Source: Cohnella panacarvi Gsoil 349 (GTDB taxonomy: Bacteria; Bacillota; Bacilli; Paenibacillales; Paenibacillaceae). From it: 64,000 nt of DNA. Positions within the stretch are counted from its first letter, which is position 1; every line of letters starts with the position of its first letter. The stretch covers positions 1,151,598 to 1,215,597 of the forward strand of contig NZ_KI911563.1 in the NCBI RefSeq assembly GCF_000515335.1, read 5' to 3'. A model generated the notes under the pieces. It was not told where the DNA came from, ran no database searches, and saw nothing but the letters and a program-made list of their open reading frames with translations. Shown piece by piece: positions 41,384 through 49,372 of this stretch. The position numbers and the translations under genes were made by a program.

Positions 41384-42661
41384 TTACTCTTCTTCCCGCA
41401 GCAGCGACGCCGACAGCTCCATCGCTTGACGAATCCATTCGGCTCTCTCTCCGTGGCTCCTCGAATCGATCCAATTACGCAGGCTCGGATGCTTCCGCAG
41501 CGAGTCCAGCGACTCCTTGAACAGCTTCGATGAACGCTCCTCGTCCTCCGAAGCTTCCAAGCCTGCTCGCAGCAACTCGCCGACGAACCCGTCCTCTTCC
41601 GCCCCGGCCTCGAGTCTTGTCATGCCGCTGGTCCGTACCGCGAGCGACTCCGGCCACAACCAATCGCCATCCGCCCCTTCCGGCAAACCGATCCAATCCC
41701 GAAGCTCCGTCAGCCATTCTTCGGCAACCGAAGGCTCGAGCAGCCGCTCGTGAAGCGCGCCTCGGCCTTCCAGCCTAATCCGAGCGACGACGGGACGTCC
41801 TTTCGACGACGCGCGCAGCCCGTCCACGGCCTCGAGCAGTTTCTCCTTCAACGCTTGCTCGCGCTCGATGCCTTCGATGGATACGACGGCTTCCTGCCAT
41901 AACACGTCCGCAACGTCAAGGAATTTCATCTCCGCTTCTCCGGACGCGGAAACTTTGACGACATAAGCGCCTTTGCCATCCGTCTCGCGGATGCTTCGTC
42001 CCTGCAGGTTGCCCGGATAGACGACATGGGGATATTCGTGCATTACGCGCCGATGATGCACGTGCCCTAGCGCCCAATAGTCGAAGCCCGAGGCTACGAG
42101 CTCCTCCAGCCGGCAGGGCGCGTAGTTGTCGTGCGCGGGATCGCCGTCTACGTTGGCGTGAAGCACCGCGATATGAAACGAGGCGCCTTCCTTCTTCTGG
42201 AAACGAAGCGCCAGATTATCGGAAACCGCCGCGTGCGGATAGGAGATTCCGTACACATGCGCCGCAACCTCGCCGCCTCGCGTATGGGCGGGCAGACATC
42301 TCACCTCGTCCGCACCGAACACAAAAAAGCCCGGAGGCGGGTCCAGCTTCGCCTGGCGTCCGCTCTCCGGGTCGTGGTTGCCGTGAACGGCGAACACTTC
42401 GATGCCGTGCTCGGTTAGTTCCGCTATCGCGCGTTGCAGTCTCAACTGCGCGCGCAGCGAACGGTCGGCGGCGTCGTATAGGTCGCCCGAGAGGACGATG
42501 AAGTCGGCTTTCTCCCGCTTCGCGGCTTCCACCAGTCTCCGCAGCGCGACGAACGTCGCTTCGCGCAGCCGCTCGCGAACCGTCTCGGGCGACTTGGCTA
42601 AACTTCTAAAGGGGCTGCCTAGATGCAAATCCGCCGCATGAATGAACGTAAAAGGTACCAT
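41384..42661 (-). CDS. yhaO: YhaO-like DNA repair metallophosphoesterase (SbcD family)
   Basis: A 425-residue nuclease-type protein. Metal-binding motifs of calcineurin-like phosphoesterases are clear: HAADLHLG, VLSGDLYD, AVHGNHDPESG, LHANVDG and GHVHHR. The C-terminal 180 residues contain the capping and ATPase-binding helices. It is the nuclease partner of YhaN, as SbcD is of SbcC. The start ATG 42661 has GGAG five bases upstream. The upstream glycosyltransferase gene ends 24 bases before, so all three may be co-transcribed. The gene ends exactly where the 41-bp array begins. Confidence 0.9.
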   Translation of the reverse strand: MVPFTFIHAADLHLGSPFRSLAKSPETVRERLREATFVALRRLVEAAKREKADFIVLSGDLYDAADRSLRAQLRLQRAIAELTEHGIEVFAVHGNHDPESGRQAKLDPPPGFFVFGADEVRCLPAHTRGGEVAAHVYGISYPHAAVSDNLALRFQKKEGASFHIAVLHANVDGDPAHDNYAPCRLEELVASGFDYWALGHVHHRRVMHEYPHVVYPGNLQGRSIRETDGKGAYVVKVSASGEAEMKFLDVADVLWQEAVVSIEGIEREQALKEKLLEAVDGLRASSKGRPVVARIRLEGRGALHERLLEPSVAEEWLTELRDWIGLPEGADGDWLWPESLAVRTSGMTRLEAGAEEDGFVGELLRAGLEASEDEERSSKLFKESLDSLRKHPSLRNWIDSRSHGERAEWIRQAMELSASLLREEE

Positions 42662-42685
42662 CGCAGCTCCGTTGCCCCCTTGTCG

Positions 42686-43825
42686 TTATCCGGTCGTCTC
42701 TTGCTGGAACGACGTATAAATCCGTTTCAATTGGCCGATGACGCGGTTAAGCGAATACGTCTTCACCGCTTTGTTCCAACCGGCTCTTGCCATTTCGTAT
42801 CGGAAATGCGGGTCGTTAATGACTTTCTCGAGCGCGTCCGCGAGCTTAACCGGGTCCTCGGGCGGCACGAGCAGCCCGTTGACGCCGTCCTGGATCTGCT
42901 CGGCGATCCCGCCTACGTTCGTGCCGACAAGCGCAAGCAAGCAAAGCGCGGCTTCCGCGAATACCGAACCGAAAGACTCCGCGCGGGACGGCAGCACGAA
43001 CACGTCGAAGAACGGAATCATCTCTTCCGGGTGCAGCATGTAACCGTAAAATATCGTGTCGTCGTATATGCCGAGTTGCTGGGACAGCTTCTCGAGCTCT
43101 TCCCGGGCCGGTCCGTCTCCGATAAGGTGCAAGACGAACGGAAGACCCCGCTTTCTCAGCTCCGCGCAAGCCTTCAGCAGAATATCCAAGCCTTTCGCGG
43201 GGATGAGCCGGCAGACGGACACGAGCTGCGTCACGGCGTTGTCGTGCGGTATCGGTTTGAAGCGCCGTTCGTCGTAGCCGTTCGGAATGACCTCGATCCG
43301 CTCCGGGTGCTTCATGTAGCCGCCCATATACTGGGCGAACGATTTGGATACCGTCAGCATGCGATCCATCTTGTGCTCCAGTTCGCCGTAGATCGACGTC
43401 AAGAACCGATGCTCCGGCCCGCCTTCGGCAATTCTGCCGTTCAGGATAAGCTCCTTCTCGAAACTAGAGTGTACGGTCATCAGAATCGGCGTATCCGTGA
43501 AAGCAATCTTCATCGCAAGCGCAGCGATCGGATGATGCGCGTGAATCAAGTCGTATTGCTGATTGGAGAGACGCAGCTTCACCCACCATACGTAATCCTT
43601 ATACGTCTGAATATATTTATCCACGATCGGATGGCCCGCGTACTGTTTCCAATCGAACGTCTCGAACTCGATCTCTTCGTTGCCTTTGTTGCGGATTCGT
43701 TTCGGCAGCGAGAATAGCTCCATCTCCCAGCCTAGCTTACGGAACCGCTCCCCGATGTGGGGCACCATGGACGAGACGCCTCCCGGCTGTTCGGGGGGGA
43801 AAAATAGCGCCTGTAGGATGTTCAA
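42686..43825 (-). CDS. Family 4 glycosyltransferase
   Basis: A 379-residue GT-B glycosyltransferase. The N-terminal PPEQPGGVSSMVPHIGERFRK resembles the acceptor-side loop of GT4 enzymes. The C-terminal half has VIPNGYDERRFKP, SVCRLIPAKGLDILLKA and the nucleotide-sugar motif SRAESFGSVFAEA (E-x7-E). It transfers a sugar from a nucleotide donor to a lipid or polysaccharide acceptor at the cytoplasmic face of the membrane; the product is unknown. The start is TTG 43825 behind AAGGAGGA. No other polysaccharide genes are near, so a role in teichoic acid or a glycolipid is only a guess. Confidence 0.9.
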   Translation of the reverse strand: MNILQALFFPPEQPGGVSSMVPHIGERFRKLGWEMELFSLPKRIRNKGNEEIEFETFDWKQYAGHPIVDKYIQTYKDYVWWVKLRLSNQQYDLIHAHHPIAALAMKIAFTDTPILMTVHSSFEKELILNGRIAEGGPEHRFLTSIYGELEHKMDRMLTVSKSFAQYMGGYMKHPERIEVIPNGYDERRFKPIPHDNAVTQLVSVCRLIPAKGLDILLKACAELRKRGLPFVLHLIGDGPAREELEKLSQQLGIYDDTIFYGYMLHPEEMIPFFDVFVLPSRAESFGSVFAEAALCLLALVGTNVGGIAEQIQDGVNGLLVPPEDPVKLADALEKVINDPHFRYEMARAGWNKAVKTYSLNRVIGQLKRIYTSFQQETTG

Positions 43826-43977
43826 CGGCGATTCCTCCTTTTTCGCTTGTCTATACGATTTCTAGGGCTAATTCCCTATCTACTTTCTCTTTCAGAACCT
43901 CTAAAATAGTTTATTATAGAAACACATGTTCTGCAACAAGCTTTCAAGTATTATGGACGACCCTAAAGGAGCCGCCT

Positions 43978-45147
43978 ATGGACCAACCCATGCGTACGAT
44001 CGACATCTCAGGCCAGTTTTTCACGTCGGCAATCACTGTCGTTATCGTCGGCCTCATGCTTTTCATGTCCTACCGGCTGCAAGGCAGCAACCGCAGGCAA
44101 GCTTTCCGGTCGTTGCTCGTTTCGCTCGTCATTATACTGATCTACAACCTGCTTCAGCTCGCGATTGCGATAGATGCCGCCGAGCAGACCGCATGGATAT
44201 TTTTCGGCGGGAAGCTACTACAAGTATATGCGTTCATCGTCATCAATTTCGCGGTATTCGAGCTGTACCATCGCCGCAGGCCGCGGACACGCCTCTGGTT
44301 CTTCGGCTTGCTCGTCCTCGCTACGCTGATCGGGTTCGCGGACTTCATGCCCGACGCTCCGGCGTACGCATCCGACTTGCCGGTCGACTTGCGTTCCACG
44401 CCCGTCCTGGACGGATATATGCTGCTCTTGTCTCCGCTGTTCGCGCTTATGTTCGCGCCGGTCATCGGACAGCCCCGCAAATATTTGGCGTCTCTATTCA
44501 TCGCGTTCGGATCGCAGCTGATGGCGATCATCGGCACGTTCGGCTTCTCCGAAGCCCGAAGCTACGATTCATTCACCGGGTTTCTGACGGTCGTCTACTA
44601 CTGCCTGCTGTTCATCTTGCTGTTCGAGCGCGTCGTCGAGCTGCTCCAATCCGTCTACCGCTCTTCGATTACGGACGGCCTAACGAATTTATACAATCGC
44701 CGTTATTTCATGGGCAAGCTGGAGCAGCTCGTTCGCTCCGGCCGGCCGCACGGCGTCATCTTCTGCGATATCGACAATTTCAAGCGTCTGAACGATACGC
44801 ACGGGCATCATAAGGCCGATCTTGTGCTCAAGCAGGTGGCGGCGATTCTGACCGAGGAAACCGAAGGCGTCGGCCTTGCGGGACGATACGGCGGCGAGGA
44901 GCTCGTCGCGATCGTCGCGGGACCGATGAACGCGCTGCTCTCCGCTGCCGAATCGATTCGCGCCCGCACGGAGAAGGAAAGCCTCGTCACGATCAGCGTC
45001 GGCGTTCGTTTCTACGAGCCGAATGCGACTGCAGAGACGCTGATGAAGGACGCGGACCAAGCGATGTATTACAGCAAGACGAACGGCAAAAACCGCGTCA
45101 CCGATTTCGCGAAGCTGAAGGGTTCGGACCGCGCCACGACGGGATAA
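43978..45147 (+). CDS. Membrane-bound GGDEF diguanylate cyclase
   Basis: A 389-residue protein. The first 225 residues hold six to seven membrane spans (a 7TM-like sensor without a known signature). The GGDEF domain (about 225-375) contains DGLTNLYNRRYF, FCDIDNFKRLNDTHGHHKAD and the active-site loop GGEEL, so it should make cyclic di-GMP. The usual inhibitory RxxD before the loop is not seen (VGLAGRYGGEEL), so feedback control may be absent. The start ATG 43978 has AAAGGAG. It is monocistronic and lies on the opposite strand to the upstream glycosyltransferase. Confidence 0.92.
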   Translation: MDQPMRTIDISGQFFTSAITVVIVGLMLFMSYRLQGSNRRQAFRSLLVSLVIILIYNLLQLAIAIDAAEQTAWIFFGGKLLQVYAFIVINFAVFELYHRRRPRTRLWFFGLLVLATLIGFADFMPDAPAYASDLPVDLRSTPVLDGYMLLLSPLFALMFAPVIGQPRKYLASLFIAFGSQLMAIIGTFGFSEARSYDSFTGFLTVVYYCLLFILLFERVVELLQSVYRSSITDGLTNLYNRRYFMGKLEQLVRSGRPHGVIFCDIDNFKRLNDTHGHHKADLVLKQVAAILTEETEGVGLAGRYGGEELVAIVAGPMNALLSAAESIRARTEKESLVTISVGVRFYEPNATAETLMKDADQAMYYSKTNGKNRVTDFAKLKGSDRATTG

Positions 45148-45313
45148 TGCCTCCGCCCATGGCGGTTGCCCAAAATCAAATGCCACGGGGTAAATGTCCA
45201 ATCGGCAACCCGCCTTCTTCATACTATAAGTGTAGACCGAGGCAAGGGACACCCCCCAAGGGAACCTGAACCCCGGCAACCTACAACATTATGTTCATGA
45301 AGGAGGAGTTTGC

Positions 45314-45406
45314 ATGTCCGGTGTAGTCGGCGGTTACTATGCATCGGCAGCCTTCGTGCTGGTCCTGTTCATTCTGCTTGTCATCATCCTCAAAGCAGGT
45401 TACTGA
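45314..45406 (+). CDS. YjcZ-type sporulation mini-protein, copy 2
   Basis: A 30-residue protein: MSGVVGGYYASAAF then the membrane helix VLVLFILLVIILKAGY. Its last 13 residues are identical to those of the gene at 28642, so the two are paralogues that differ in their Gly-rich head. The ribosome site AAGGAGGAG is strong and well spaced, and a terminator follows. Role in spore coat or membrane is inferred from the family. Confidence 0.8.
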   Translation: MSGVVGGYYASAAFVLVLFILLVIILKAGY

Positions 45407-45438
45407 GTTCGGGGTAAAACTCCGACCAACCTTGCTTG

Positions 45439-45473
45439 AAGCAAGTCCGGCGCGCGCTGGCTTGCTTTTTTTT
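45439..45473 (+). terminator. Terminator of the second YjcZ-like gene
   Basis: AAGCAAG (45439-45445) pairs with CTTGCTT (45461-45467), with an inner CC/GG after a bulge, and a run of nine Ts follows. It abuts the convergent pseudouridine synthase gene. Confidence 0.8.
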
Positions 45474-46338
45474 ATGGCCGCGCGGACAAGCCTTCCTTCC
45501 GGTAGCTGCGCAGGCTGTCCACTTCTTGTTCGCTCAGCTCCCGCCACTGCCCCGGCGCCAAGGCGGCGTCCAGCGTAAGCGGACCCATGGAGACTCGACG
45601 AAGATACAGCACCTTTTTGCCTACGGCTTCGAACATTCTTTTCACTTGATGAAATTTGCCTTCGTTGATCGTTAGTTCGATCCAACTTAGCGGTTGCTCC
45701 GTATAATCGGGTGTAAGATTGCGACGCGCGAGCCGAGCCGCCGCCCTCAGCTCCTCGCCGGACGGATCGGAATCGGAGGTGGATGCTTCAAGAGCCTCGC
45801 TGGCGTCCGAGGCAGCAGCCAATACTTGTAACTGCGCCGGCATCGTTACATAACCGTCGTCCAGCGTTACGCCTTGCCCGAAAGCCGCGGCATCCGAAGC
45901 GTCTACGTCCCCCGCTACGAGCGCGCGATACGTCTTCGGAACGTGTTTCTTCGGCGACAACAGCTCATGAGCCAGCTTGCCGTCATTCGTCAGCAGAAGC
46001 AGGCCTTCGGTATCTTTATCGAGCCGGCCTACCGGAAAAGGCGATAGCACCGTCACGTCCGGGTCGAGCAGATCGAGCACGGTGCGATCGCGGTTATCTT
46101 CGGTCGCCGACACGACGCCCGCCGGTTTATGCAGCATGACGTAGACGGTGTCCCGGTAGGCAATCGTCTCGCCGTCAAGCGCCACGGAGTCGGCATGCGG
46201 ATTGATTTGCATGCCCGGATCTTTGGCGCGCTGGCCGTTCACGGTTACGGCGCCTTGCTTCACAAGCAGCTTGATGCCGCTTCTCGTGCCGTATCCGAGG
46301 TTGCCTAGCATTTTATCGAGTCTGATCGTTGATTTCAT
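45472..46338 (-). CDS. RsuA-family 16S rRNA-type pseudouridine synthase
   Basis: A 288-residue protein: an S4 RNA-binding domain (residues 1-60, RLDKMLGNLGYGTRSGIKLLV) and a catalytic domain with GRLDKDTEGLLLLTNDG, where the first Asp of RLDKDT is the nucleophile, and later NEGKFHQVKRMFEAVGKKVLYLRR. A 30-residue Ser/Ala/Glu/Asp-rich insertion around 175-210 is not typical and is probably a flexible loop. The start is ATG 46338 (AGAGGTG nine bases before); a GTG four codons upstream overlaps that site. It converts a uridine in rRNA to pseudouridine; the exact base is not readable. Confidence 0.9.
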   Translation of the reverse strand: MKSTIRLDKMLGNLGYGTRSGIKLLVKQGAVTVNGQRAKDPGMQINPHADSVALDGETIAYRDTVYVMLHKPAGVVSATEDNRDRTVLDLLDPDVTVLSPFPVGRLDKDTEGLLLLTNDGKLAHELLSPKKHVPKTYRALVAGDVDASDAAAFGQGVTLDDGYVTMPAQLQVLAAASDASEALEASTSDSDPSGEELRAAARLARRNLTPDYTEQPLSWIELTINEGKFHQVKRMFEAVGKKVLYLRRVSMGPLTLDAALAPGQWRELSEQEVDSLRSYRKEGLSARP

Positions 46339-46507
46339 TCGGGCACTCACCTCTGTATCTTCCCAACGCGAAGTTGGGGCAGTTTCATGTCAAAGTAACT
46401 CGTCCCATTTTGATACCTAGCAAGATCAAGTATAATGTAAAAAAGATGGAGGCGCTTGTCCATGCCGCTTCGTCCATAATCATACCGTGTAGATGGGGGT
46501 ACAACTG

Positions 46508-47008
46508 ATGAAAGCTAAAAATTTATCGATTTTCTTTGGCATTCTTATCGTTCTTATCGTAGGCTTGGTCGTGATCAACAATTTGGGAAAAGATACCGTG
46601 TACGGCATGCCGTCCAATAAACTGTATCCGGAAACCCGGGAGCTGCTGAAGGACCCGAACTATAACAATATTATCATTCCGGACGACTTGGATCAGATGA
46701 TCGCGGACAAGAAGAGCTTTTTCGTCTATTATTTCTCCGCGACGTGTCCTCATTGCAAATGGACGACGCCTCAACTGAAGCCGCTCGCGGACGAGCTTGG
46801 CATTAACATGCACCAGTTCAACCTGCTCGAGTTCCAGAATTATTTCGGTCGCATGAACATCCAAGCAACGCCTACGCTCGTCTACTACAAGGACGGAGTC
46901 GAGGCGGACAGAATGCAAGGCGGCTTGAAGGAAGGGAACGCCGACGGTTACACGCTCGACGACTTCCGGGAATTTTTCAACGAGCATAAGCCGGACGGCA
47001 ACGATTGA
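46508..47008 (+). CDS. Membrane-anchored thioredoxin-like protein
   Basis: A 166-residue protein with an N-terminal membrane anchor (IFFGILIVLIVGLVVI) and a thioredoxin fold outside the membrane. The redox centre is ATCPHCKW and the cis-Pro loop is NIQATPTLVYYKDG. Start ATG 46508 follows GGGGG eight bases upstream. Thirty bases after its stop begins the PCYCGC lipoprotein gene, so the two are co-transcribed. The acidic C-terminus and partner suggest extracytoplasmic disulfide or thiol exchange, possibly keeping the cysteines of the partner reduced. Confidence 0.88.
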   Translation: MKAKNLSIFFGILIVLIVGLVVINNLGKDTVYGMPSNKLYPETRELLKDPNYNNIIIPDDLDQMIADKKSFFVYYFSATCPHCKWTTPQLKPLADELGINMHQFNLLEFQNYFGRMNIQATPTLVYYKDGVEADRMQGGLKEGNADGYTLDDFREFFNEHKPDGND

Positions 47009-47037
47009 CCCGCTCCGGGCAAGGAAGGAGGTAACGA

Positions 47038-47508
47038 ATGATGAAAGCCAAGTGGTTATTGGCACTGCCTGCTGCGGTGCTGACGTGCGGCATCGTTCTG
47101 GTCGCTTGCGGCGGCGGAAGCGGCGGGGACTCGCATGAGGCGCATGCGCACAACGGCGAGAAATGGGAGCTCAAAGCGTCGTACGCGGAGCTTCCCGCCT
47201 TCCTTGGCAATTTCACGGACCGCACGAAGCATCTGTATTCGATCGTCGGAGATTACGAGGCGATTATGAAGACGGTTCATTGCTACTGCGGTTGCATGGA
47301 ATACGAGGACGATGCGCATGATTCGCTCTACCGCTGCTATGTGGCAAGCAAGTCCGGGGAAGGCGTCACTTGGACCGACCATAGCGCTTTATGCGGAATG
47401 TGCACCGATGAATTGGCCGATATTGAAAAATGGTCTAAAGAGGGCAAGTCGGCCGACGAGATTAACCAGTTGATCGAAGAACATTACAACCCAAACTATA
47501 ACGCGTAA
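47038..47508 (+). CDS. PCYCGC-motif lipoprotein
   Basis: A 156-residue lipoprotein with lipobox GIVLVAC followed by a Gly-rich linker and a His-rich SHEAHAHNGEKW segment. The hallmark PCYCGC motif of the family reads HCYCGC here, with a further CYVA and CGMCTDE, giving six cysteines in the folded part. These could bind metal or haem, or form disulfides; the function of the family is unknown. The ATG-ATG start follows AAGGAGG. Pairing with a thioredoxin suggests redox handling of these cysteines. A terminator lies right after the stop codon. Confidence 0.82.
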   Translation: MMKAKWLLALPAAVLTCGIVLVACGGGSGGDSHEAHAHNGEKWELKASYAELPAFLGNFTDRTKHLYSIVGDYEAIMKTVHCYCGCMEYEDDAHDSLYRCYVASKSGEGVTWTDHSALCGMCTDELADIEKWSKEGKSADEINQLIEEHYNPNYNA

Positions 47509-47512
47509 CTGA

Positions 47513-47551
47513 AAAAGGAACGAGGGCGATCGATCGCTTCTCGTTCCTTTT
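47513..47551 (+). terminator. Terminator of the thioredoxin/PCYCGC operon
   Basis: AAAAGGAACGAG (47513-47524) pairs with CTCGTTCCTTTT (47540-47551), capped by GCGATCGATCGC, followed by CTT. It can serve either strand. Confidence 0.8.
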
Positions 47552-47567
47552 CTTGTGCGCTTTATAT

Positions 47568-48024
47568 CGGTATCCCCCTCGCTCAGGAGTCCGCCGCACT
47601 ACCGCCGTCTCGCTGCTTTAGAGGTCAATGCGACCTCTATTTCGCCGCACTACCGCTGTCTCGCTGCTTTAGAGGTCAATGTGACCTCTATTTCGCCGCA
47701 CCACCGCCGTCTCGCTGCTTTAGAGGTCAATGTGACCTCTATTTCGCCGCACCACCGCCGTTTCGCTGCTTTAGAGGTCAATGTGACCTCTATTTCGCCG
47801 CACCACCGCCGTCTCGCTGCTTTAGAGGTCAATGTGACCTCTATTTCGCCGCACCACCGCCGTCTCGCTGCTTTAGAGGTCAATGTGACCTCTATTTCGC
47901 CGCACTACCGCCGTCTCGCTGCTTTAGAGGTCAATACGACCTCTATTACGCCGCACTACCCGCTGTCTTGCTGCTTTAGAGGTCAATGCGACCTCTAAAG
48001 CGCTCCTGAGCGAAGGGGATATCG
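47568..48024. repeat. 51-bp tandem array B, eight units, with terminal inverted repeats
   Basis: Eight units with the A of GCTTTAG at 47620, 47671, 47722, 47773, 47824, 47875, 47926 and 47978 (the last step is 52). Each holds GCTTTAG, the palindrome AGGTCAATGTGACCT (with TAG/CTA arms extending it), then CTATTTCGCCGCACC. TCGCTCAGGAG at 47579-47589 is matched in inverted form at 48003-48013, and pairing extends outward to about 22 bases with two mismatches. The array lies between the converging PCYCGC and DUF309 genes. Reading frames through it are an effect of the 51-base period. Confidence 0.95.
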
Positions 48025-48035
48025 TTGTAATGGCG

Positions 48036-48491
48036 CTACAGGACACGATCGCCGGCGTCGCTCTCTGAGCGTCCTCGCGTTTCCCACGCGGCAACGTCCC
48101 CGACGAGCTGCTCGTCCAATACGACCAGCTCGAACGCTTGGAACGTGGCGTCCGCTGGCCTTGCCGCCAACGCAGCGAGAGAAGCGGCCAAATCCGCCCG
48201 CAACCGTGCGAGATCGAGTCCTAACCCCACATCCGCATAAGCGCACAGCTTAGCGAGCGCCGCCTCCATCAGCTTCACCGCGCCCGTAAAGTTGTCGTTG
48301 TGCCAGTGGTGAAGACCGACTGCCGCTTGCAGAAGCCCCTGCAGGAGCGGATGGCGGCCTTCCTCCAACCACAGCTCCTCCATCACTTCATGGCACTCGA
48401 AATAATCCCGTTCCGTATTGAAATAGGAGATAAACGCCAGATAGCGCTCATCTCCCTTAACCGACGCAAGTCCGCGCACGTCTCTCCCCAT
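48036..48491 (-). CDS. DUF309 family protein
   Basis: A 151-residue helical protein with the DUF309 signature ERDYFECHEVMEELWLEE and HPLLQGLLQAAVGLHHWHNDNFTGA. The conserved Glu-Cys-His-Glu-x2-Glu cluster looks like a possible metal or substrate site. The start is ATG 48491 with GGCGGG upstream. It begins 22 bases after the alarmone synthetase stop, so it is likely co-transcribed with that gene. The C-terminal 40 residues (Ala/Asp-rich) are less conserved. Function is not known for the family. Confidence 0.85.
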   Translation of the reverse strand: MGRDVRGLASVKGDERYLAFISYFNTERDYFECHEVMEELWLEEGRHPLLQGLLQAAVGLHHWHNDNFTGAVKLMEAALAKLCAYADVGLGLDLARLRADLAASLAALAARPADATFQAFELVVLDEQLVGDVAAWETRGRSESDAGDRVL

Positions 48492-48513
48492 GCAGCTTCC
48501 CGCCTCTCTAGGC

Positions 48514-49320
48514 TCAGCTCTGTCCGCTCTTGCCGGCACGGTCGAGCGCAGCTTGGATTTCCGAGGACAGCTCCTTGATCCCCCATACGTCGTCTTGCTC
48601 CCAAAGCTCGTTGAACCGGAGCTGGAACTGCGCCGCCTCCCGCACCCTGCGGAAAAAATACAGCTCCTGGATGGAATTCAACACTTTATGGACGATAATC
48701 GAGCTTTCCTCGAAGTCTTGCTGGGCTTCGACGATCTCCTGCCGAATGCTGGACATTTCCAGGTCGAGCTGCGTCGCGGCTTCAGCCGCTTTACGCAGTC
48801 GTTCCCTCACATGCTCGGGCAATTGATCCTTATATTTATAGTTCAGCGAATGCTCGATCGTCGCCCAGAAATTCATGCCCAGCGTGCGGATTTGGATCTC
48901 CGCGAGCACGGGCTTCGAACCGAGCGACGTCTGCACCGGATATTCCACGATCAGATGGTAGCTGCGATAGCCGCTATCTTTGAAGTTCGTAATGTAATCC
49001 TTCTCGTAGACGAGCACAAGGTCTTTACGTTGGCGGATGAGATCGGCCACCCGATAAATATCGTCGACGAACTGGCACATAATCCGTATGCCCGCGATAT
49101 CCTCGATGCCGAGCTCGATGCGATCGAGCGGAACGGACAGCTTGCGAGCTTTTTGCAGAATGCTCGATATACGCTTGACGCGGCCCGTGACGAACTCGAT
49201 CGGAGCATACTCGTCTCGCGCTTTAAGCTCGGAACGCAGCGATTTCAACTTCACCTTCAGCTCTTCTACCGCCTGCTGATAAGGTAGCAGAAACTTCCCC
49301 CAGTCTCTTCCATCCATCAT
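48514..49320 (-). CDS. relQ: Small alarmone synthetase, RelQ/YjbM type
   Basis: A 268-residue RelA/SpoT nucleotidyltransferase without hydrolase domain, making (p)ppGpp from ATP and GTP/GDP. Visible motifs: DIAGIRIMCQFVDDIYRVADLI, KDYITNFKDSGYRSYHLIVEYPV, and EIQIRTLGMNFWATIEH with the catalytic Glu. The C-terminal helices (60 residues) are longer than in B. subtilis YjbM (211). The start ATG 49320 follows AAAGGAGG. It is followed closely by the DUF309 gene and preceded by pyrD on the same strand. Confidence 0.9.
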   Translation of the reverse strand: MMDGRDWGKFLLPYQQAVEELKVKLKSLRSELKARDEYAPIEFVTGRVKRISSILQKARKLSVPLDRIELGIEDIAGIRIMCQFVDDIYRVADLIRQRKDLVLVYEKDYITNFKDSGYRSYHLIVEYPVQTSLGSKPVLAEIQIRTLGMNFWATIEHSLNYKYKDQLPEHVRERLRKAAEAATQLDLEMSSIRQEIVEAQQDFEESSIIVHKVLNSIQELYFFRRVREAAQFQLRFNELWEQDDVWGIKELSSEIQAALDRAGKSGQS

Positions 49321-49372
49321 CGGCACCTCCTTTCCTTCTGCAACGCGGCTGCTCGACCGCAGCGACGAAGCG

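Noticed and set aside
45236..45300. SAM-type riboswitch near CCCCGGCAACC before the second YjcZ-like gene
   Set aside because: Only a short resemblance to the conserved CCGGCAACC segment was seen; the remaining stems and core are absent and the downstream gene is unrelated.
47555..47998. Open frames on both strands through array B
   Set aside because: They are open for the same 51-base reason, with no ribosome site and no composition expected of a protein.
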